From: Buttiauxella gaviniae ATCC 51604 | Lineage (GTDB): Bacteria; Pseudomonadota; Gammaproteobacteria; Enterobacterales; Enterobacteriaceae | NCBI RefSeq assembly: GCF_001654835.1 | Contig: NZ_LXEP01000045.1 | Span: 1-64,000 of the forward strand | Direction of reading: 5' to 3' | Length of the DNA: 64,000 nucleotides | Shown: positions 44,654 to 54,410 of the stretch, in pieces | How positions within the stretch are numbered: the stretch's first letter is position 1 | Layout of the letters: the number at the start of each line of letters is the position of its first letter | Position numbers and translations under genes: made by a program | Notes under the pieces: generated by a model | Database searches by the model: none | Seen by the model: the letters and a program-made list of their open reading frames with translations, nothing else | Told to the model about the DNA's origin: nothing

Positions 44654-45040
44654 TTGCACAAATCCTTTTATATAAGCTGTGTATTTTTATTTTTTGCACG
44701 CAAAAAGCCACAAGCATCTGAAAGACACTTATTTACGCTTGAGAATTTAAGACGGAGTAATGTCACTAATGATGAATAAAAGATCAAGCAATCAATAGGA
44801 TAAATACCAATAATGGTAGGGTATGTATTTCACCGTTCCTTAACTACAATTTCCCTAAGAATCTTCCTGGTGCAATAAATAAAGACTCGTATTCACTACC
44901 AGTCTGAATAATATGAACACCAACAAAAAAACGTAAACATAAAATTACACCTCATGTAACCCTCATTTGACGGAGTCATAACAATCCCTTACCCTGCGCG
45001 GCATAATCTCGTTATTACAAGCGTAAATTCAGAGGGAAGC
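44654..45040. promoter_or_regulatory. tyrP promoter region with two TyrR boxes
   Basis: Two TyrR-box-like sequences (consensus TGTAAA-N6-TTTACA) lie close upstream of tyrP: CGTAAACATAAAATTACA at 44932-44949 (10 of 12 key bases) and TGTAACCCTCATTTGACG at 44955-44972 (weaker), centres 23 bp apart. The second contains a TTGACG that could serve as a -35 element. This matches the strong/weak box pair of E. coli tyrP (repression with tyrosine, activation with phenylalanine). The rest of the 387-bp spacer shows no gene. Confidence 0.75.
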
Positions 45041-46252
45041 GTGAAGAATCGCACTCTTGGCAGTATCTTTATCGTCGCCGGTACCACTATTGGCGCAGGA
45101 ATGTTGGCAATGCCGCTGGCTTCAGCAGGTGTTGGATTTGGGGTGACTTTCCTGTTGCTCATCGGCCTGTGGGGGTTGATGTGTTACACCGCACTGCTTC
45201 TGGTCGAAGTTTATCAACACGTTTCCGCCGACACCGGCCTTGGCACCCTTGCCCGCCGCTATCTTGGAAAACCAGGGCAATGGCTTACCGGTTTTAGCAT
45301 GTTGTTCCTGATGTATGCGCTGACGGCGGCGTACATCAGTGGTGCCGGTGAACTGCTGGCCGCAAGTTTGAACCAATGGTTTGCGTCCTCCATCTCCGTT
45401 ACAAGTGGGGTTTTGCTGTTCACGATTGTTGCCGGTGGCATTGTTTGCATCGGTACCCATATGGTGGATATGTTCAACCGCGTGCTGTTTAGCGCCAAGG
45501 TGATTATGTTGGTGGTGATGCTGGGGCTGATGATGCCGCACATCCATCACACTAATTTACTGACGTTGCCGCTGGAGAAAGGCCTCGCGCTTTCAGCCAT
45601 TCCGGTGATCTTCACTTCGTTTGGCTTCCACGGCAGCGTGCCGAGTATTGTCAGTTACCTTGATGGCAACCTGCGCAAACTGCGTTGGGTGTTTATCATC
45701 GGCAGCGCAATCCCGTTAGTTGCTTATATCTTCTGGCAAGTTGCTACGCTGGGTGCGATTGATTCGGGTGTGTTTAGCGGGCTGTTAGCCAATCATTCGG
45801 GTCTGAATGGTTTGTTGCAGGCGGTTCGTGAAGTGGTGGCCTCGCCGCACGTCGAATTGGCGGTGCATCTATTTGCGGATCTGGCGCTGGCAACTTCATT
45901 CCTGGGAGTGTCGTTAGGGTTGTTTGATTACCTGAGCGACCTGTTCAACCGTAAACGTAATGCATCGGGCCGTGCGCAAACAGGGTTGATGACGTTTGTA
46001 CCGCCGTTGGTTTTCGCCCTGTTTTACCCGCAAGGATTTGTGATGGCGCTGGGTTATGCCGGTGTTGCGCTGGCAATACTGGCACTCATCATCCCGTCAC
46101 TTTTGGTCTGGAAAAGTCGCCAGACTCAAAAAGAGCCTGGCTACCGTGTTGCTGGTGGCAAACCGCTGCTGATTCTGGTGTTTGCCTGCGGTATCGCCGT
46201 GATTGTGATTCAGGCGATGATTGCGTCCGGCGCTTTGCCGGAAGTGGGTTAA
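45041..46252 (+). CDS. tyrP: TyrP, tyrosine-specific transporter
   Basis: Aromatic amino acid:H+ symporter (HAAAP family) with about eleven helices, matching E. coli TyrP almost throughout ('[20 protein letters not shown]', '[20 protein letters not shown]', '[20 protein letters not shown]'). Starts with GTG after AGAGGGAAGC. Imports tyrosine into the cell. TyrR boxes upstream. It ends directly against the convergent six-TM gene (stops at 46250-46252 and 46253-46255) without room for a terminator. Confidence 0.95.
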   Translation: MKNRTLGSIFIVAGTTIGAGMLAMPLASAGVGFGVTFLLLIGLWGLMCYTALLLVEVYQHVSADTGLGTLARRYLGKPGQWLTGFSMLFLMYALTAAYISGAGELLAASLNQWFASSISVTSGVLLFTIVAGGIVCIGTHMVDMFNRVLFSAKVIMLVVMLGLMMPHIHHTNLLTLPLEKGLALSAIPVIFTSFGFHGSVPSIVSYLDGNLRKLRWVFIIGSAIPLVAYIFWQVATLGAIDSGVFSGLLANHSGLNGLLQAVREVVASPHVELAVHLFADLALATSFLGVSLGLFDYLSDLFNRKRNASGRAQTGLMTFVPPLVFALFYPQGFVMALGYAGVALAILALIIPSLLVWKSRQTQKEPGYRVAGGKPLLILVFACGIAVIVIQAMIASGALPEVG

Positions 46253-47143
46253 TTAGACAAGACCTGTGTTGACGCGTTTGCCTATCTCTTTAAGCTGCGA
46301 GTACTTCTCAAGCAGAGATGGGCCGTCATCAAGGCTCATGGCAAACATCCACATGTAGGTCATGACAGAGTAAATATGCCCGGCGTTCCCGACACCTTTC
46401 ACGGTCATAAGCCAAATGGTCATCGCGAACAGGAACGCTGCGGCAATACCAATAGATAAATAGCCGTATGCCTCCCGGTCGGACAAACGAATACGCACAC
46501 GCGCCAAAAAGTTGTAATGCTTGTTCAGTGTGTTTTCACTGGCTGTGCCGACAAAACCCACCTCTTTTTCCAGCCTGTCGTTGAGTTTCTCATACAACAT
46601 TTCGTTTTTACGCGTATAGCTCGGAAGGAACATGGCGAAGAAAATCAACACGCCAAAACAAGCGACACCCGCCCAGAACTCAATAGTCAGCAACATAATC
46701 ACTGCGCCGATAATCGAAGCGACAGAGGTAATCAGTAGCGGCAGGTGTGTTTCGAAGAAATTGACAAATTCACGTGACAACGTCACGCGGGCGGCAATGG
46801 TCGAATGACTATGGTCGTCCTCACGCTGTGCAAGGATCACCGGCACGGCAAGACCGGCATAGATTCTGGCAAATGTCCGGGTATCCATGCTGCGGCGTGC
46901 AGCGCCTATCGCCCACATCACAAAGACCACCAGCGCATACAGCAATGCATGTAGCGGTTGCCCTTTAATGATGGCGTTGATGGCAAATCCGGCCATTAAT
47001 GGATAGAGCAAATAGATGATGTTTTCAGCGACCACCAGCATCAGCGTAATCACTAATTTTTTACTGTGGAGTTTTGCGAGTTTTTTTAATGTATTCATTG
47101 CGCCGCGTGATGGTTTAAGCTCCGCGGTTTGGGTCGTATGCAT
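46253..47143 (-). CDS. ABC-type six-transmembrane protein lacking an ATPase domain
   Basis: The 296-residue protein has the helices of an ABC exporter membrane domain, with long hydrophobic segments near residues 30-50, 55-80, 130-175 and 235-260. There is no Walker motif. Homologues are annotated as 'ABC transporter six-transmembrane domain' proteins of unknown role. It is divergent from a TetR gene, with two shared operator palindromes between them, so it is probably the regulator's target and may handle a toxic compound (inferred). Met16 is an alternative start. Confidence 0.65.
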   Translation of the reverse strand: MHTTQTAELKPSRGAMNTLKKLAKLHSKKLVITLMLVVAENIIYLLYPLMAGFAINAIIKGQPLHALLYALVVFVMWAIGAARRSMDTRTFARIYAGLAVPVILAQREDDHSHSTIAARVTLSREFVNFFETHLPLLITSVASIIGAVIMLLTIEFWAGVACFGVLIFFAMFLPSYTRKNEMLYEKLNDRLEKEVGFVGTASENTLNKHYNFLARVRIRLSDREAYGYLSIGIAAAFLFAMTIWLMTVKGVGNAGHIYSVMTYMWMFAMSLDDGPSLLEKYSQLKEIGKRVNTGLV

Positions 47144-47169
47144 GACTTTATATTCTTAAATTGTTATTC

Positions 47170-47218
47170 TTGAGCGGTTGCTCAAGAGTAAAGGAAGTCT
47201 ATTTGAGCACTTGCTCAA
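47170..47218. promoter_or_regulatory. Double operator for the TetR regulator
   Basis: Two 16-bp palindromes of one sequence type, TTGAGCGGTTGCTCAA (47170-47185) and TTGAGCACTTGCTCAA (47203-47218), each TTGAGC-N4-GCTCAA, with centres 33 bp apart. They lie between the divergent TetR and six-TM genes, the expected place for TetR operators. Confidence 0.8.
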
Positions 47219-47237
47219 AGTCAACGAAGGTGCCGTG

Positions 47238-47822
47238 ATGAAAGAGAAAGCGTCTGTTCTGAAAGAGAATATTCTTGATGCAGCGATCGCCCTGTTTACT
47301 GAAAAAGGAGTGGAAAAGGTCACCACTCGCGAACTAACAGAACAGGTTGGGATAGCCCGTAGCCACATTTACCACTACTTCCCAGACTGGCAGACGTTAT
47401 GCATTGAAGCATTTTCGCGCTTTATGTACGCCGAGTTGGCAGCTTTTAGCCAAAAAACGCGCGCCTTGCCGCCCGAACAGGGTTTGAATATTTTTGTGGA
47501 AGATTATTTACCCGACCGCGCTGATGCCGTGTGGGAGTTGTACGGATCGTTATGGCGCCTCGCGGTGCATAACAAGGTTTATGCGGAACTGGCATTAACG
47601 TTGACCGAAAAATGGGATGCTTTGTTGGCGAGTATTATTGAGGCGGGTATTGAAAGCGGCGTTTTCCGTCAGACCGATGTCTTGCGAGTAACCCGTCAGC
47701 TTGGTGCATTGCTTAACGGGTATTCGGATCAACTGATTATCGACAGCGCGCCACTTGCCCGCGATCAGGCCTTAGAAGATATCCAGGCTTTTATCAGTCA
47801 GATTTTAATTATGGGTAAGTGA
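47238..47822 (+). CDS. TetR-family transcriptional regulator
   Basis: N-terminal helix-turn-helix (residues about 10-58: 'LDAAIALFTEKGVEKVTTRE', 'QVGIARSHIYHYFPDWQTLC') and a ligand-binding C-terminal helical domain; 194 residues. The frame opens at 47178, but ATG 47238 has AAGG about 10 nt before and starts the known domain. It probably binds the two TTGAGC-N4-GCTCAA sites just upstream and represses itself and the six-TM gene. Ligand unknown. Confidence 0.85.
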   Translation: MKEKASVLKENILDAAIALFTEKGVEKVTTRELTEQVGIARSHIYHYFPDWQTLCIEAFSRFMYAELAAFSQKTRALPPEQGLNIFVEDYLPDRADAVWELYGSLWRLAVHNKVYAELALTLTEKWDALLASIIEAGIESGVFRQTDVLRVTRQLGALLNGYSDQLIIDSAPLARDQALEDIQAFISQILIMGK

Positions 47823-48705
47823 TCCCTGGAGGATTCACTTCAGACGAAGCAACTTCTTCGCCCTTTTCTCCCCATCTGTCGAGAACTTGCTGATATTCAC
47901 CACGTTTCGCTGCACCGTCGAGGGCTGCCTGTAATGCATAAACCAGCTCGTTCCCTTTTTTGGTAGTGGTAGCAACATAGGCTTTTTTTGGCCCAAGCCC
48001 AACAACACGCGTTTTCCCGGTTAACGCGGCTTTATAGGCCGCCACACTCTGCGGGCCGAAGGTCGCATCAGCACGTCCGGCCTGAATATAAAGGTTACCG
48101 GAAGCATCATCCGTTAAATAAATCGGTTGAGCCGGTTTGCGCCCTTCTTGTTCATTTTGCTCATTCCAGCCCAACAGGATTTTTTCCTGATTAGTACCGG
48201 AACCTAAAATAATCCGTAACCCGCTAACATCTGCAGGCCCTTCAATTTTTTGAATCGGGCTGTCTGATTTCACCGAGAATGCCAGCGAATCTACGCGATA
48301 GGTCGCAAAATCAAACTTAGTCTTACGCTGCTCGGTTACCGCTATATTGACCAGAGCCACATCGTAGCGACCGGATGTAATGCCAAGCGGCCAGTCTTCC
48401 CAGGCGGTTGGCACCAGTTTGAGCTTCAGTCCTAAGCTATCGGCCAGCAAACGTGCAATATCAGGATCACTGCCGATCCTTGTGCGGTTATCACTCGCAA
48501 GCATGGCAAGCGGTGGCGAGTTTAGTGCTGAAATGGCGACTGTAAGCGTACCCGGCTCAACAAATTTATAGCCCTGAGGAATTTTACTGATAGCCACCGG
48601 GTCTTTAGCCGTATGTATCGGCACTTCATTAGCTTTAAGATCGAGACTTCCCTGTGCAAAGCTCGCCGAACTCACTATCAACAGCGCCAGTGGGACAAAT
48701 TTCAT
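47809..48705 (-). CDS. ABC transporter substrate-binding protein (amino-acid type), paralogue 1
   Basis: Family-3 solute-binding protein with an N-terminal signal peptide (MKFVPLALLIVSSASFAQG) and conserved 'TLTVAISALNSPPLAMLASD', 'KLVPTAWEDWPLGITSGRYD', 'GSGTNQEKILLGWNEQN'. It is clearly paralogous to the 311-residue protein at 50928 (about half identical by eye). It is the last gene of the sulfur operon and overlaps the TetR gene's 3' end by 14 bp. Presumably binds cystine or S-modified cysteines. Confidence 0.82.
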   Translation of the reverse strand: MKFVPLALLIVSSASFAQGSLDLKANEVPIHTAKDPVAISKIPQGYKFVEPGTLTVAISALNSPPLAMLASDNRTRIGSDPDIARLLADSLGLKLKLVPTAWEDWPLGITSGRYDVALVNIAVTEQRKTKFDFATYRVDSLAFSVKSDSPIQKIEGPADVSGLRIILGSGTNQEKILLGWNEQNEQEGRKPAQPIYLTDDASGNLYIQAGRADATFGPQSVAAYKAALTGKTRVVGLGPKKAYVATTTKKGNELVYALQAALDGAAKRGEYQQVLDRWGEKGEEVASSEVNPPGITYP

Positions 48706-48714
48706 AACTGCTCC

Positions 48715-49494
48715 TTAGAGGACTTTTGATAAAAACTGACGCGTTCGCGAATGTTGTGGATGGTTAAGTACTTCGTCGCTGCTGCCTTGCTCAACAATTT
48801 TTCCGTCGACCATAAACACCACGTTATCCGCCACTTCACGGGCAAATCCTATCTCATGGGTGACGACCACAAGCGTTGTGCCAGAGCGGGCCAGTTTTTT
48901 AATCACATCCAGCACTTCGCCCACCAGCTCCGGATCGAGTGCGGACGTAGGTTCATCAAACAGCATCACGCGTGGACGCAGTGCCAGCGCACGGGCAATG
49001 GCGATACGTTGTTGCTGCCCACCGGAAAGATGGCGCGACCAGGCATCCGCTTTATTACGCAGCCCTACCACATCGAGCAGTTGATAGGCCTGTTCAATCG
49101 CCGCTTTTCGGCTCAGCTGTTTATGGGCAATCGGCGCTTCAATCAGGTTTTCCAGCACCGTGAGATGCGGGAACAAATTGAAGTTTTGAAACACATAACC
49201 GACGTTAATGCGCTGACGCAGGATCTCTTTTTCTTTCAGTTCATACAGCTTGTCGCCGGCCTGACGATAGCCAATGTAATCACCATCTATCTGGATGAAA
49301 CCCTCATCTACACGTTCAAGATGGTTAATCGCACGCAACAAGGTAGATTTACCGGAGCCTGACGGCCCAAGAATCACCGTGACCGAACCAGGCTCCAGTT
49401 CCAGTGAGACGTTATCCAGCGCTTTATGGCGGCCAAAATATTTACTCACACCGGTAATCGAAATTTGGCCGGTCTGGTTATGGGATTGGTACAT
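48715..49494 (-). CDS. ABC transporter ATP-binding protein (polar amino acid type)
   Basis: Cytoplasmic ATPase with Walker A 'LGPSGSGKSTLLRAINHLE', the signature 'LSGGQQQRIAIARAL' and Walker B 'VMLFDEPTSALDPEL', as in GlnQ/TcyN-type importers. The frame opens at 49578 but overlaps the permease; the start MYQSHNQTGQ at 49494 (259 aa) overlaps the permease by 17 bp and fits. It powers the permease at 49478. Confidence 0.87.
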   Translation of the reverse strand: MYQSHNQTGQISITGVSKYFGRHKALDNVSLELEPGSVTVILGPSGSGKSTLLRAINHLERVDEGFIQIDGDYIGYRQAGDKLYELKEKEILRQRINVGYVFQNFNLFPHLTVLENLIEAPIAHKQLSRKAAIEQAYQLLDVVGLRNKADAWSRHLSGGQQQRIAIARALALRPRVMLFDEPTSALDPELVGEVLDVIKKLARSGTTLVVVTHEIGFAREVADNVVFMVDGKIVEQGSSDEVLNHPQHSRTRQFLSKVL

Positions 49495-50404
49495 GGGCGG
49501 TCTCCTGAGTCTGCAGCACCGGTTGATGTGATGGATTACGAGCGGGAGTTTGTTGATTAATCGCCGAGCGGCGCTCACTACGTGCCAGCCAACGTTCGAC
49601 CAGATGTTGAATCAGCGACAGTACGCTGGTGATAACCAGATACCAGACCGCCCCCACCATTAGCAGTGGGATCACTTCCTGGGTGCGGTTGTAGATCATC
49701 TGAATGGTGTAGAACAGCTCAGGCATCGCCAGCACGTAAACCATCGCTGTGCCTTTAGCGAGACTGATAATTTCATTAAAACCTGAAGGCAAGATGGTGC
49801 GCAGCGCCTGCGGTAGAATAATACGCAGCGTACGTCGCCATGCGGGTAACCCTAATGCCGCTGCCGCTTCATATTGGCCGTGATCCACGCCAAGGAAACC
49901 ACCGCGAATAATCTCGGCTGTATAGGCACTTTGCACTAACGTCAGCCCAACCACAGCGGTAGAAAACTGCCCCAGCACGTTTATCGTTTGGTAACTTCCC
50001 CACTGAATTTGGGTAAACGGAATACCTATCGAGAGCGTGTCGTACAGATAGGAGAAGTTATAGAGAATAATCAGCACCACGATCAGTGGCAGTGAACGAA
50101 ACAGCCAGATATAACTCCACGCAAGACTATTTAGCAGCCACGAAGATGAAAGCCGTGCCAGCGCCAACATTCCGCCAATCACTACACTCAGCACAGTCCC
50201 TATTAGCGTCAGCAGTAAAGTTTGCGCCAGTCCTTCAAGAATTACCGGGTCGAAGAACCAGCGGGCAAATACGCTCCACTCCCAGCGGGGGTTAAATGCA
50301 ACCGACTGGATAACCACAGCCAGCACAAACAGAGCGATAATTGCACCGAGTGTTCTGAGTGGATAGCGCGCAGGAACCACTTTAATCGTTGATGGGGTAT
50401 GCAT
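49478..50404 (-). CDS. ABC transporter permease (amino-acid type)
   Basis: About five to six membrane helices (first near residues 17-38, then 'TLLLTLIGTVLSVVIGGML', 'LPLIVVLIILYNF') and the EAA-like loop 'YEAAAALGLPAWRRTLRII' that contacts the ATPase. It resembles TcyL/TcyM/GlnP permeases. Only one permease gene is present, so it likely works as a homodimer. It follows the acetyltransferase gene by 9 bp. Confidence 0.87.
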   Translation of the reverse strand: MHTPSTIKVVPARYPLRTLGAIIALFVLAVVIQSVAFNPRWEWSVFARWFFDPVILEGLAQTLLLTLIGTVLSVVIGGMLALARLSSSWLLNSLAWSYIWLFRSLPLIVVLIILYNFSYLYDTLSIGIPFTQIQWGSYQTINVLGQFSTAVVGLTLVQSAYTAEIIRGGFLGVDHGQYEAAAALGLPAWRRTLRIILPQALRTILPSGFNEIISLAKGTAMVYVLAMPELFYTIQMIYNRTQEVIPLLMVGAVWYLVITSVLSLIQHLVERWLARSERRSAINQQTPARNPSHQPVLQTQETAHVPIP

Positions 50405-50413
50405 AAGTATTCC

Positions 50414-50917
50414 TCAGGCCGTTTTGCTCAGACGAGCCAACTCTTTGGTAAAACGTAAGCGGCCGTCGAACGGAGCCACACTGTATTCTTCCCGGTTACG
50501 GTGAATATCAAACTGCGGTTGGTAGCCAAGACTCAGATAAAGCTTCACCGCTTCTGGCTGGCGAAAACCGGTAGTCAGATAGATATGGCGATAACCTGCA
50601 ACCTGCGCCCGACTTTCCAGTTCACGCATCACTCGCTGAGCAAGCCCTTGTTGGCGTAGTGCAGGATGCGTCCAGATACGTTTAACTTCGGCTGTCTGTT
50701 CGTCGAATGGCTTATAAGCGCCGGTGGCAATAATCTCGCCGTCACGCTCCAGAACAATAAACAGGCCCTGTGGGGCCAAATACCATTCGGTAAGTTCGAC
50801 TTCCGCATCACGGGAAAAATAGTCCCCATAGCGCGCTTCATATTCGCTAAATAGCCCAGCAATAATCGGCTGCAGTTCTGGCGCCTCGGGTGAAACATCA
50901 CGAAATTGTTCACGCAT
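50414..50917 (-). CDS. GNAT-family N-acetyltransferase, SnaA/YtmI-like
   Basis: Acetyl-CoA-binding loop 'HPALRQQGLAQRVMRELE' (R/Q-x-x-G-x-A/G) near residues 91-108 and 'LYLSLGYQPQ' near the end are diagnostic of GNAT enzymes. In the ytm/ytn pathway of Bacillus the acetyltransferase acetylates the amino group of S-alkyl or S-succinyl-cysteine before oxidation. The frame opens at 50938; ATG 50917 with GGAGC is better. Function in the operon is inferred from context. Confidence 0.75.
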   Translation of the reverse strand: MREQFRDVSPEAPELQPIIAGLFSEYEARYGDYFSRDAEVELTEWYLAPQGLFIVLERDGEIIATGAYKPFDEQTAEVKRIWTHPALRQQGLAQRVMRELESRAQVAGYRHIYLTTGFRQPEAVKLYLSLGYQPQFDIHRNREEYSVAPFDGRLRFTKELARLSKTA

Positions 50918-50927
50918 GTTTTGCTCC

Positions 50928-51863
50928 TTAATCGCCAAGACCGGCTGGGTTAACTTCAGATGAAGGGATTTGCTCTACACCTTCTCCCCAGCGGTTCAGT
51001 ACTTTGTGGTAATCACCATTTTTGATGACGCCATTAAGCGCGGTTTGTACCGGTTCCACGAGTCCACTGCCTTTCTTCAACGTTACGGCAATATGCGCAG
51101 CTTTCGGCCAGCCGCCATCAACCACACCAACTAATTGGGTTTTCTGCGTGAGTGCTGCCTTCCAGGCTCCCGTTACATTAGGGCCAAAGAACGCATCGGC
51201 GCGACCGGACTGCAATGCCAGCGTTTGTGCCGCATCGTCTTTGGTATAAACCGGGGTGAAAGGTTTAAGCCCTTTCTTCAGGTTCTCTTCATTCCACGCC
51301 AGCAAAATAGATTCCTGGTTGGTTCCCGAGCCGACGATAATGCGTAGCCCTGCAATGTCCTCTGCTTTCTCAATCTTCTTGATTGGGCTGTTGGCTTTCA
51401 CGTAGAACCCGAGCGAGTCTTTACGGTAGGTGGCGAAGTCAAATTTCTGTTTGCGCTCTTTGGTCACGGTAATATTGCTGATTGCTGCATCGTATTTCCC
51501 TGATGCCACACCCAATGGCCAGTCCTCCCAGGATGTGGGTACGACGTTGAGCTCAAGTCCTAAGCTGTCAGCCACCAGACGTGCAATATCGACTTCGCTG
51601 CCGAGCAACGTTTTGTTGTCTTCAGCAAACACGGTCAGTGGTGGTGAGTTAAGAGCTGCAACTGCCACGGTGAATTTACCGGGAACCGCAAAATGATGAT
51701 CTTTTGGCAGCAGTGCTACTGCCGATGGATTCACGGCCGTGTTAATTGGTGTTTTATTGGCTTCGAGGCTGACGCCAGTGCCGTTAATGGTGACTTCTTG
51801 CGCCAAAGTTTGTGCCGAAGAAAGCGCCAGAGCGATAGCAAGGATTAGCGATATTTTTTGCAT
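50928..51863 (-). CDS. ABC transporter substrate-binding protein, paralogue 2
   Basis: Signal peptide MQKISLILAIALALSSAQTL; 'FTVAVAALNSPPLTVFAEDN', 'NVVPTSWEDWPLGVASGKYD' and 'GSGTNQESILLAWNEEN' are shared with paralogue 1. Two binding proteins of the same family with one permease and ATPase suggests that they capture different related ligands, as TcyJ and TcyK do in Bacillus. Overlaps the preceding open frame slightly. Family: periplasmic amino-acid binding proteins. Confidence 0.82.
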   Translation of the reverse strand: MQKISLILAIALALSSAQTLAQEVTINGTGVSLEANKTPINTAVNPSAVALLPKDHHFAVPGKFTVAVAALNSPPLTVFAEDNKTLLGSEVDIARLVADSLGLELNVVPTSWEDWPLGVASGKYDAAISNITVTKERKQKFDFATYRKDSLGFYVKANSPIKKIEKAEDIAGLRIIVGSGTNQESILLAWNEENLKKGLKPFTPVYTKDDAAQTLALQSGRADAFFGPNVTGAWKAALTQKTQLVGVVDGGWPKAAHIAVTLKKGSGLVEPVQTALNGVIKNGDYHKVLNRWGEGVEQIPSSEVNPAGLGD

Positions 51864-51889
51864 AGCAGGTTCTCTTTTTTATTGTGATG

Positions 51890-53200
51890 TTACGAAAACT
51901 GATTCACGGGTTCTGCCAGGCCCAAACTTTCGCGCAGCGTAGTACCGGGATATTCCTCGCGGAATAAACCTCGGGATTGCAGTACCGGGACCACTTCATC
52001 GACAAAGCGTGGGAAGGTATCGGGTGTACCGCCCTGAATAATGAAACCGTCAGCAGCATAGCTTTCAAACCATTGCTGCAACCCATCTGCTACCTGCTGT
52101 GCCGTTCCGGAAAAACGTGGGCGCGGTGATGCGGCTTCAAGCGCGACCTGGCGCAGTGTCAGATTGCGAGCGTGAGCATTACGTTTGATTTCATCTGTAG
52201 TGCTGCGGAAGCTGTTCTGCCCCAGATCACCGATATCAGGGAACGGTTCATCAAGCGGATACTGGCCAAAATCGTGGTGCTCAAAGTAGCGGCCGAGGTT
52301 ATTCAGAGCATCGTTAATTGAGACCAGTGAGGCGGTCGTTTGATATTGGTTCTCCACATCGTCAGCATCTTTGCCAACAATCACGCTCACACCCTGGAAT
52401 ATGTGCAGGTCTTCATGACGGCGGCCATGAGTTTCCAGCTGTTGTTTAACATCCCGATAGAAATATTGCGCTTCTTCAAGGGTTTCATGATGGGTGAAAA
52501 TAGCATCTGCATGGCGGGCGGCTAATTTCTTGCCGTCGTCCGATGCGCCAGCCTGGAATACAATCGGACGCCCTTGCGGTGTGCGGGAAATATTTAATGG
52601 CCCTGCTACCTGGAAGAAATCTCCGCGATGATCCAGCGTATGTAATTTATTGGGGTCAAAGAATTGCCCACTGGCTTTATCACGGATAAATGCATCTTCT
52701 TCCCAGGAATCCCACAGCCCTTTCACCACATCCAGATATTCATCAGCAATGCGGTAACGCAGCGCATGTTCCGGATGTTTTTCCCGGGAGAAGTTCTTCG
52801 CCGAGCCTTCCAGTGGCGATGTCACCACGTTCCAGCCCGCACGTCCTTTACTCAAATGGTCAAGGCTTGCAAACTGGCGAGCGACGGTAAAGGGTTCGCT
52901 ATAGGAGGTAGAAAGTGTGCCAACCAACCCTAGATTCTTAGTGACGCTGGCTAATGCTGACAGCACCGTTAATGGCTCAAATCTATTGAGGAAGTGAGGG
53001 ATCGATTTTTCGTTAATATATAAACCGTCTGCGACAAATAAAAAATCCAGCTTGCCCGCTTCTGCTTTTAACGCTGTCTCTTTCACAAATTCAAAACTAA
53101 TGCTGGCATCAGCAATAGCTGCCGGGTGACGCCATGCCGACATATTTCCTGATGCGCCATGTAAGATTGTTCCAAGACGCAGTTGTCGATTATTTGACAT
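51890..53200 (-). CDS. FMN-dependent monooxygenase, NtaA/SnaA/DszA family (YtnJ/CmoJ-like)
   Basis: Bacterial luciferase-like fold of the nitrilotriacetate monooxygenase type, 436 residues. Typical segments: '[20 protein letters not shown]', '[20 protein letters not shown]', '[20 protein letters not shown]'. In the S-alkylcysteine pathway the YtnJ-type enzyme cleaves the C-S bond of the N-acetyl sulfoxide. It uses reduced FMN from a reductase not found nearby. The frame opens at 53260; the family start [10 protein letters not shown] is at 53200. Confidence 0.82.
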   Translation of the reverse strand: MSNNRQLRLGTILHGASGNMSAWRHPAAIADASISFEFVKETALKAEAGKLDFLFVADGLYINEKSIPHFLNRFEPLTVLSALASVTKNLGLVGTLSTSYSEPFTVARQFASLDHLSKGRAGWNVVTSPLEGSAKNFSREKHPEHALRYRIADEYLDVVKGLWDSWEEDAFIRDKASGQFFDPNKLHTLDHRGDFFQVAGPLNISRTPQGRPIVFQAGASDDGKKLAARHADAIFTHHETLEEAQYFYRDVKQQLETHGRRHEDLHIFQGVSVIVGKDADDVENQYQTTASLVSINDALNNLGRYFEHHDFGQYPLDEPFPDIGDLGQNSFRSTTDEIKRNAHARNLTLRQVALEAASPRPRFSGTAQQVADGLQQWFESYAADGFIIQGGTPDTFPRFVDEVVPVLQSRGLFREEYPGTTLRESLGLAEPVNQFS

Positions 53201-53263
53201 ATGTACCCCTTTATTTAGGCTGCACGCATCCCGGGGAGTGATACCCCTGCAAATGAGCAATAG

Positions 53264-54400
53264 TTAATTTTTTAGTAATGCCTGTTCAGCAAGTGTCGCG
53301 AAATATCGCGCCGCATTCTCAATTAATGCCTCATCCGGATTAAACGCCGAATGATGTAAACCATAAGGGCTGGCGCTTCCAATACTGACAAACGCACCGG
53401 GAATGGTTTGCAGATAAACAGCAAAGTCTTCGCCCCCCATATGCAATTCGGAGGTTTGTGTCTTGTAACCCACATTTTCTGCGACCTGCATAGAAAACGC
53501 CGCCCATTTCTCATCGTTGATTAACGTCACCGGCCCGTTAAACCACTCCACTTCAATCTGTGCGCCAAATGCACTGGCTAAGCCGGAAGCAATTTCGCGG
53601 ATACGTTTCTCGACCTGTTTCTGAATATCGCCACGATGAGTGCGCACCGTTCCTTCAAGCTCGACGTTTTCAGGCAGCACATTCCAGGTATTCCCCCCTT
53701 GTATGCGTGTCACACTCACGACCACTGAATCCAGCGTATCGATATCGCGGCTGGCGATAGTTTGCAGCGCGATAACCAGCTGACTTGCCAACACAATCGG
53801 GTCGTGGCCTTCATGTGGGCGAGCGGCATGCGCACCTTTCCCTTTCACCCGCAAAACAAAACGATCGACATTGGCATAAAATGCGCCGCCTCTGGTGGCA
53901 AAGGTGCCGACCGGTAAACCGGGTTCGTTATGCATCCCAAAAATAGCTGAGACATTTTCCAGAGCCCCAGCCTTAATCAGTGCCTTTGCGCCGGTAAAAT
54001 TTTCTTCCGCCGGTTGAAACAGCAAGCGAACTCGACCCGCCAATTGGTCTTCACGCTCCTTAAGTAACAAGGCTGCGCCGAGGATGACGCTGCTGTGAAC
54101 ATCATGCCCGCAGGCATGCATCACGCCTTCATGTTGTGAGCTAAAAGAGACACCGCTGGTTTCATGAATAGGCAGTGCATCAATATCAGCACGCAGCGCA
54201 ATCACCTTATCGCCGTGCCCTACTTCAGCCACCACACCAGTGGCCAGTGTGTACGGCAACAGACGCAGCCCTGCGGACTCCAGCCAGTGACGTATGCGAG
54301 CGGTAGTCGCCACTTCCTGACCGGACAGTTCAGGGTTCTGGTGGAGCTCACGTCGCCAGTCGATAAGCTGTTGTTCGAATGTCTGTGTGGCGAATGTCAT
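53264..54400 (-). CDS. M20 amidohydrolase (N-acyl-amino-acid deacylase), YtnL-like
   Basis: Peptidase M20D/hippuricase family: metal-ligand motifs 'MHACGHDVHSSVILGAALLL', 'LFQPAEENFTGAKALIKAG', 'DALPIHETSGVSF' and 'MGGEDFAVYLQTIPGAFVSI'. It would remove the acetyl group from the N-acetyl-cysteine released by the monooxygenase. The frame opens at 54556; ATG 54400 follows AAGGGG at 6 nt and overlaps nothing except the end of the luciferase-like gene region. 378 residues. Confidence 0.82.
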   Translation of the reverse strand: MTFATQTFEQQLIDWRRELHQNPELSGQEVATTARIRHWLESAGLRLLPYTLATGVVAEVGHGDKVIALRADIDALPIHETSGVSFSSQHEGVMHACGHDVHSSVILGAALLLKEREDQLAGRVRLLFQPAEENFTGAKALIKAGALENVSAIFGMHNEPGLPVGTFATRGGAFYANVDRFVLRVKGKGAHAARPHEGHDPIVLASQLVIALQTIASRDIDTLDSVVVSVTRIQGGNTWNVLPENVELEGTVRTHRGDIQKQVEKRIREIASGLASAFGAQIEVEWFNGPVTLINDEKWAAFSMQVAENVGYKTQTSELHMGGEDFAVYLQTIPGAFVSIGSASPYGLHHSAFNPDEALIENAARYFATLAEQALLKN

Positions 54401-54410
54401 TGTCATCCCC

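Noticed and set aside
47238-48705. Convergent overlap of the TetR gene with paralogue 1 of the binding proteins as a frameshift or error
   Set aside because: The 14-bp 3' overlap (47809-47822) leaves both proteins with family-typical ends, so it is a simple convergent overlap.
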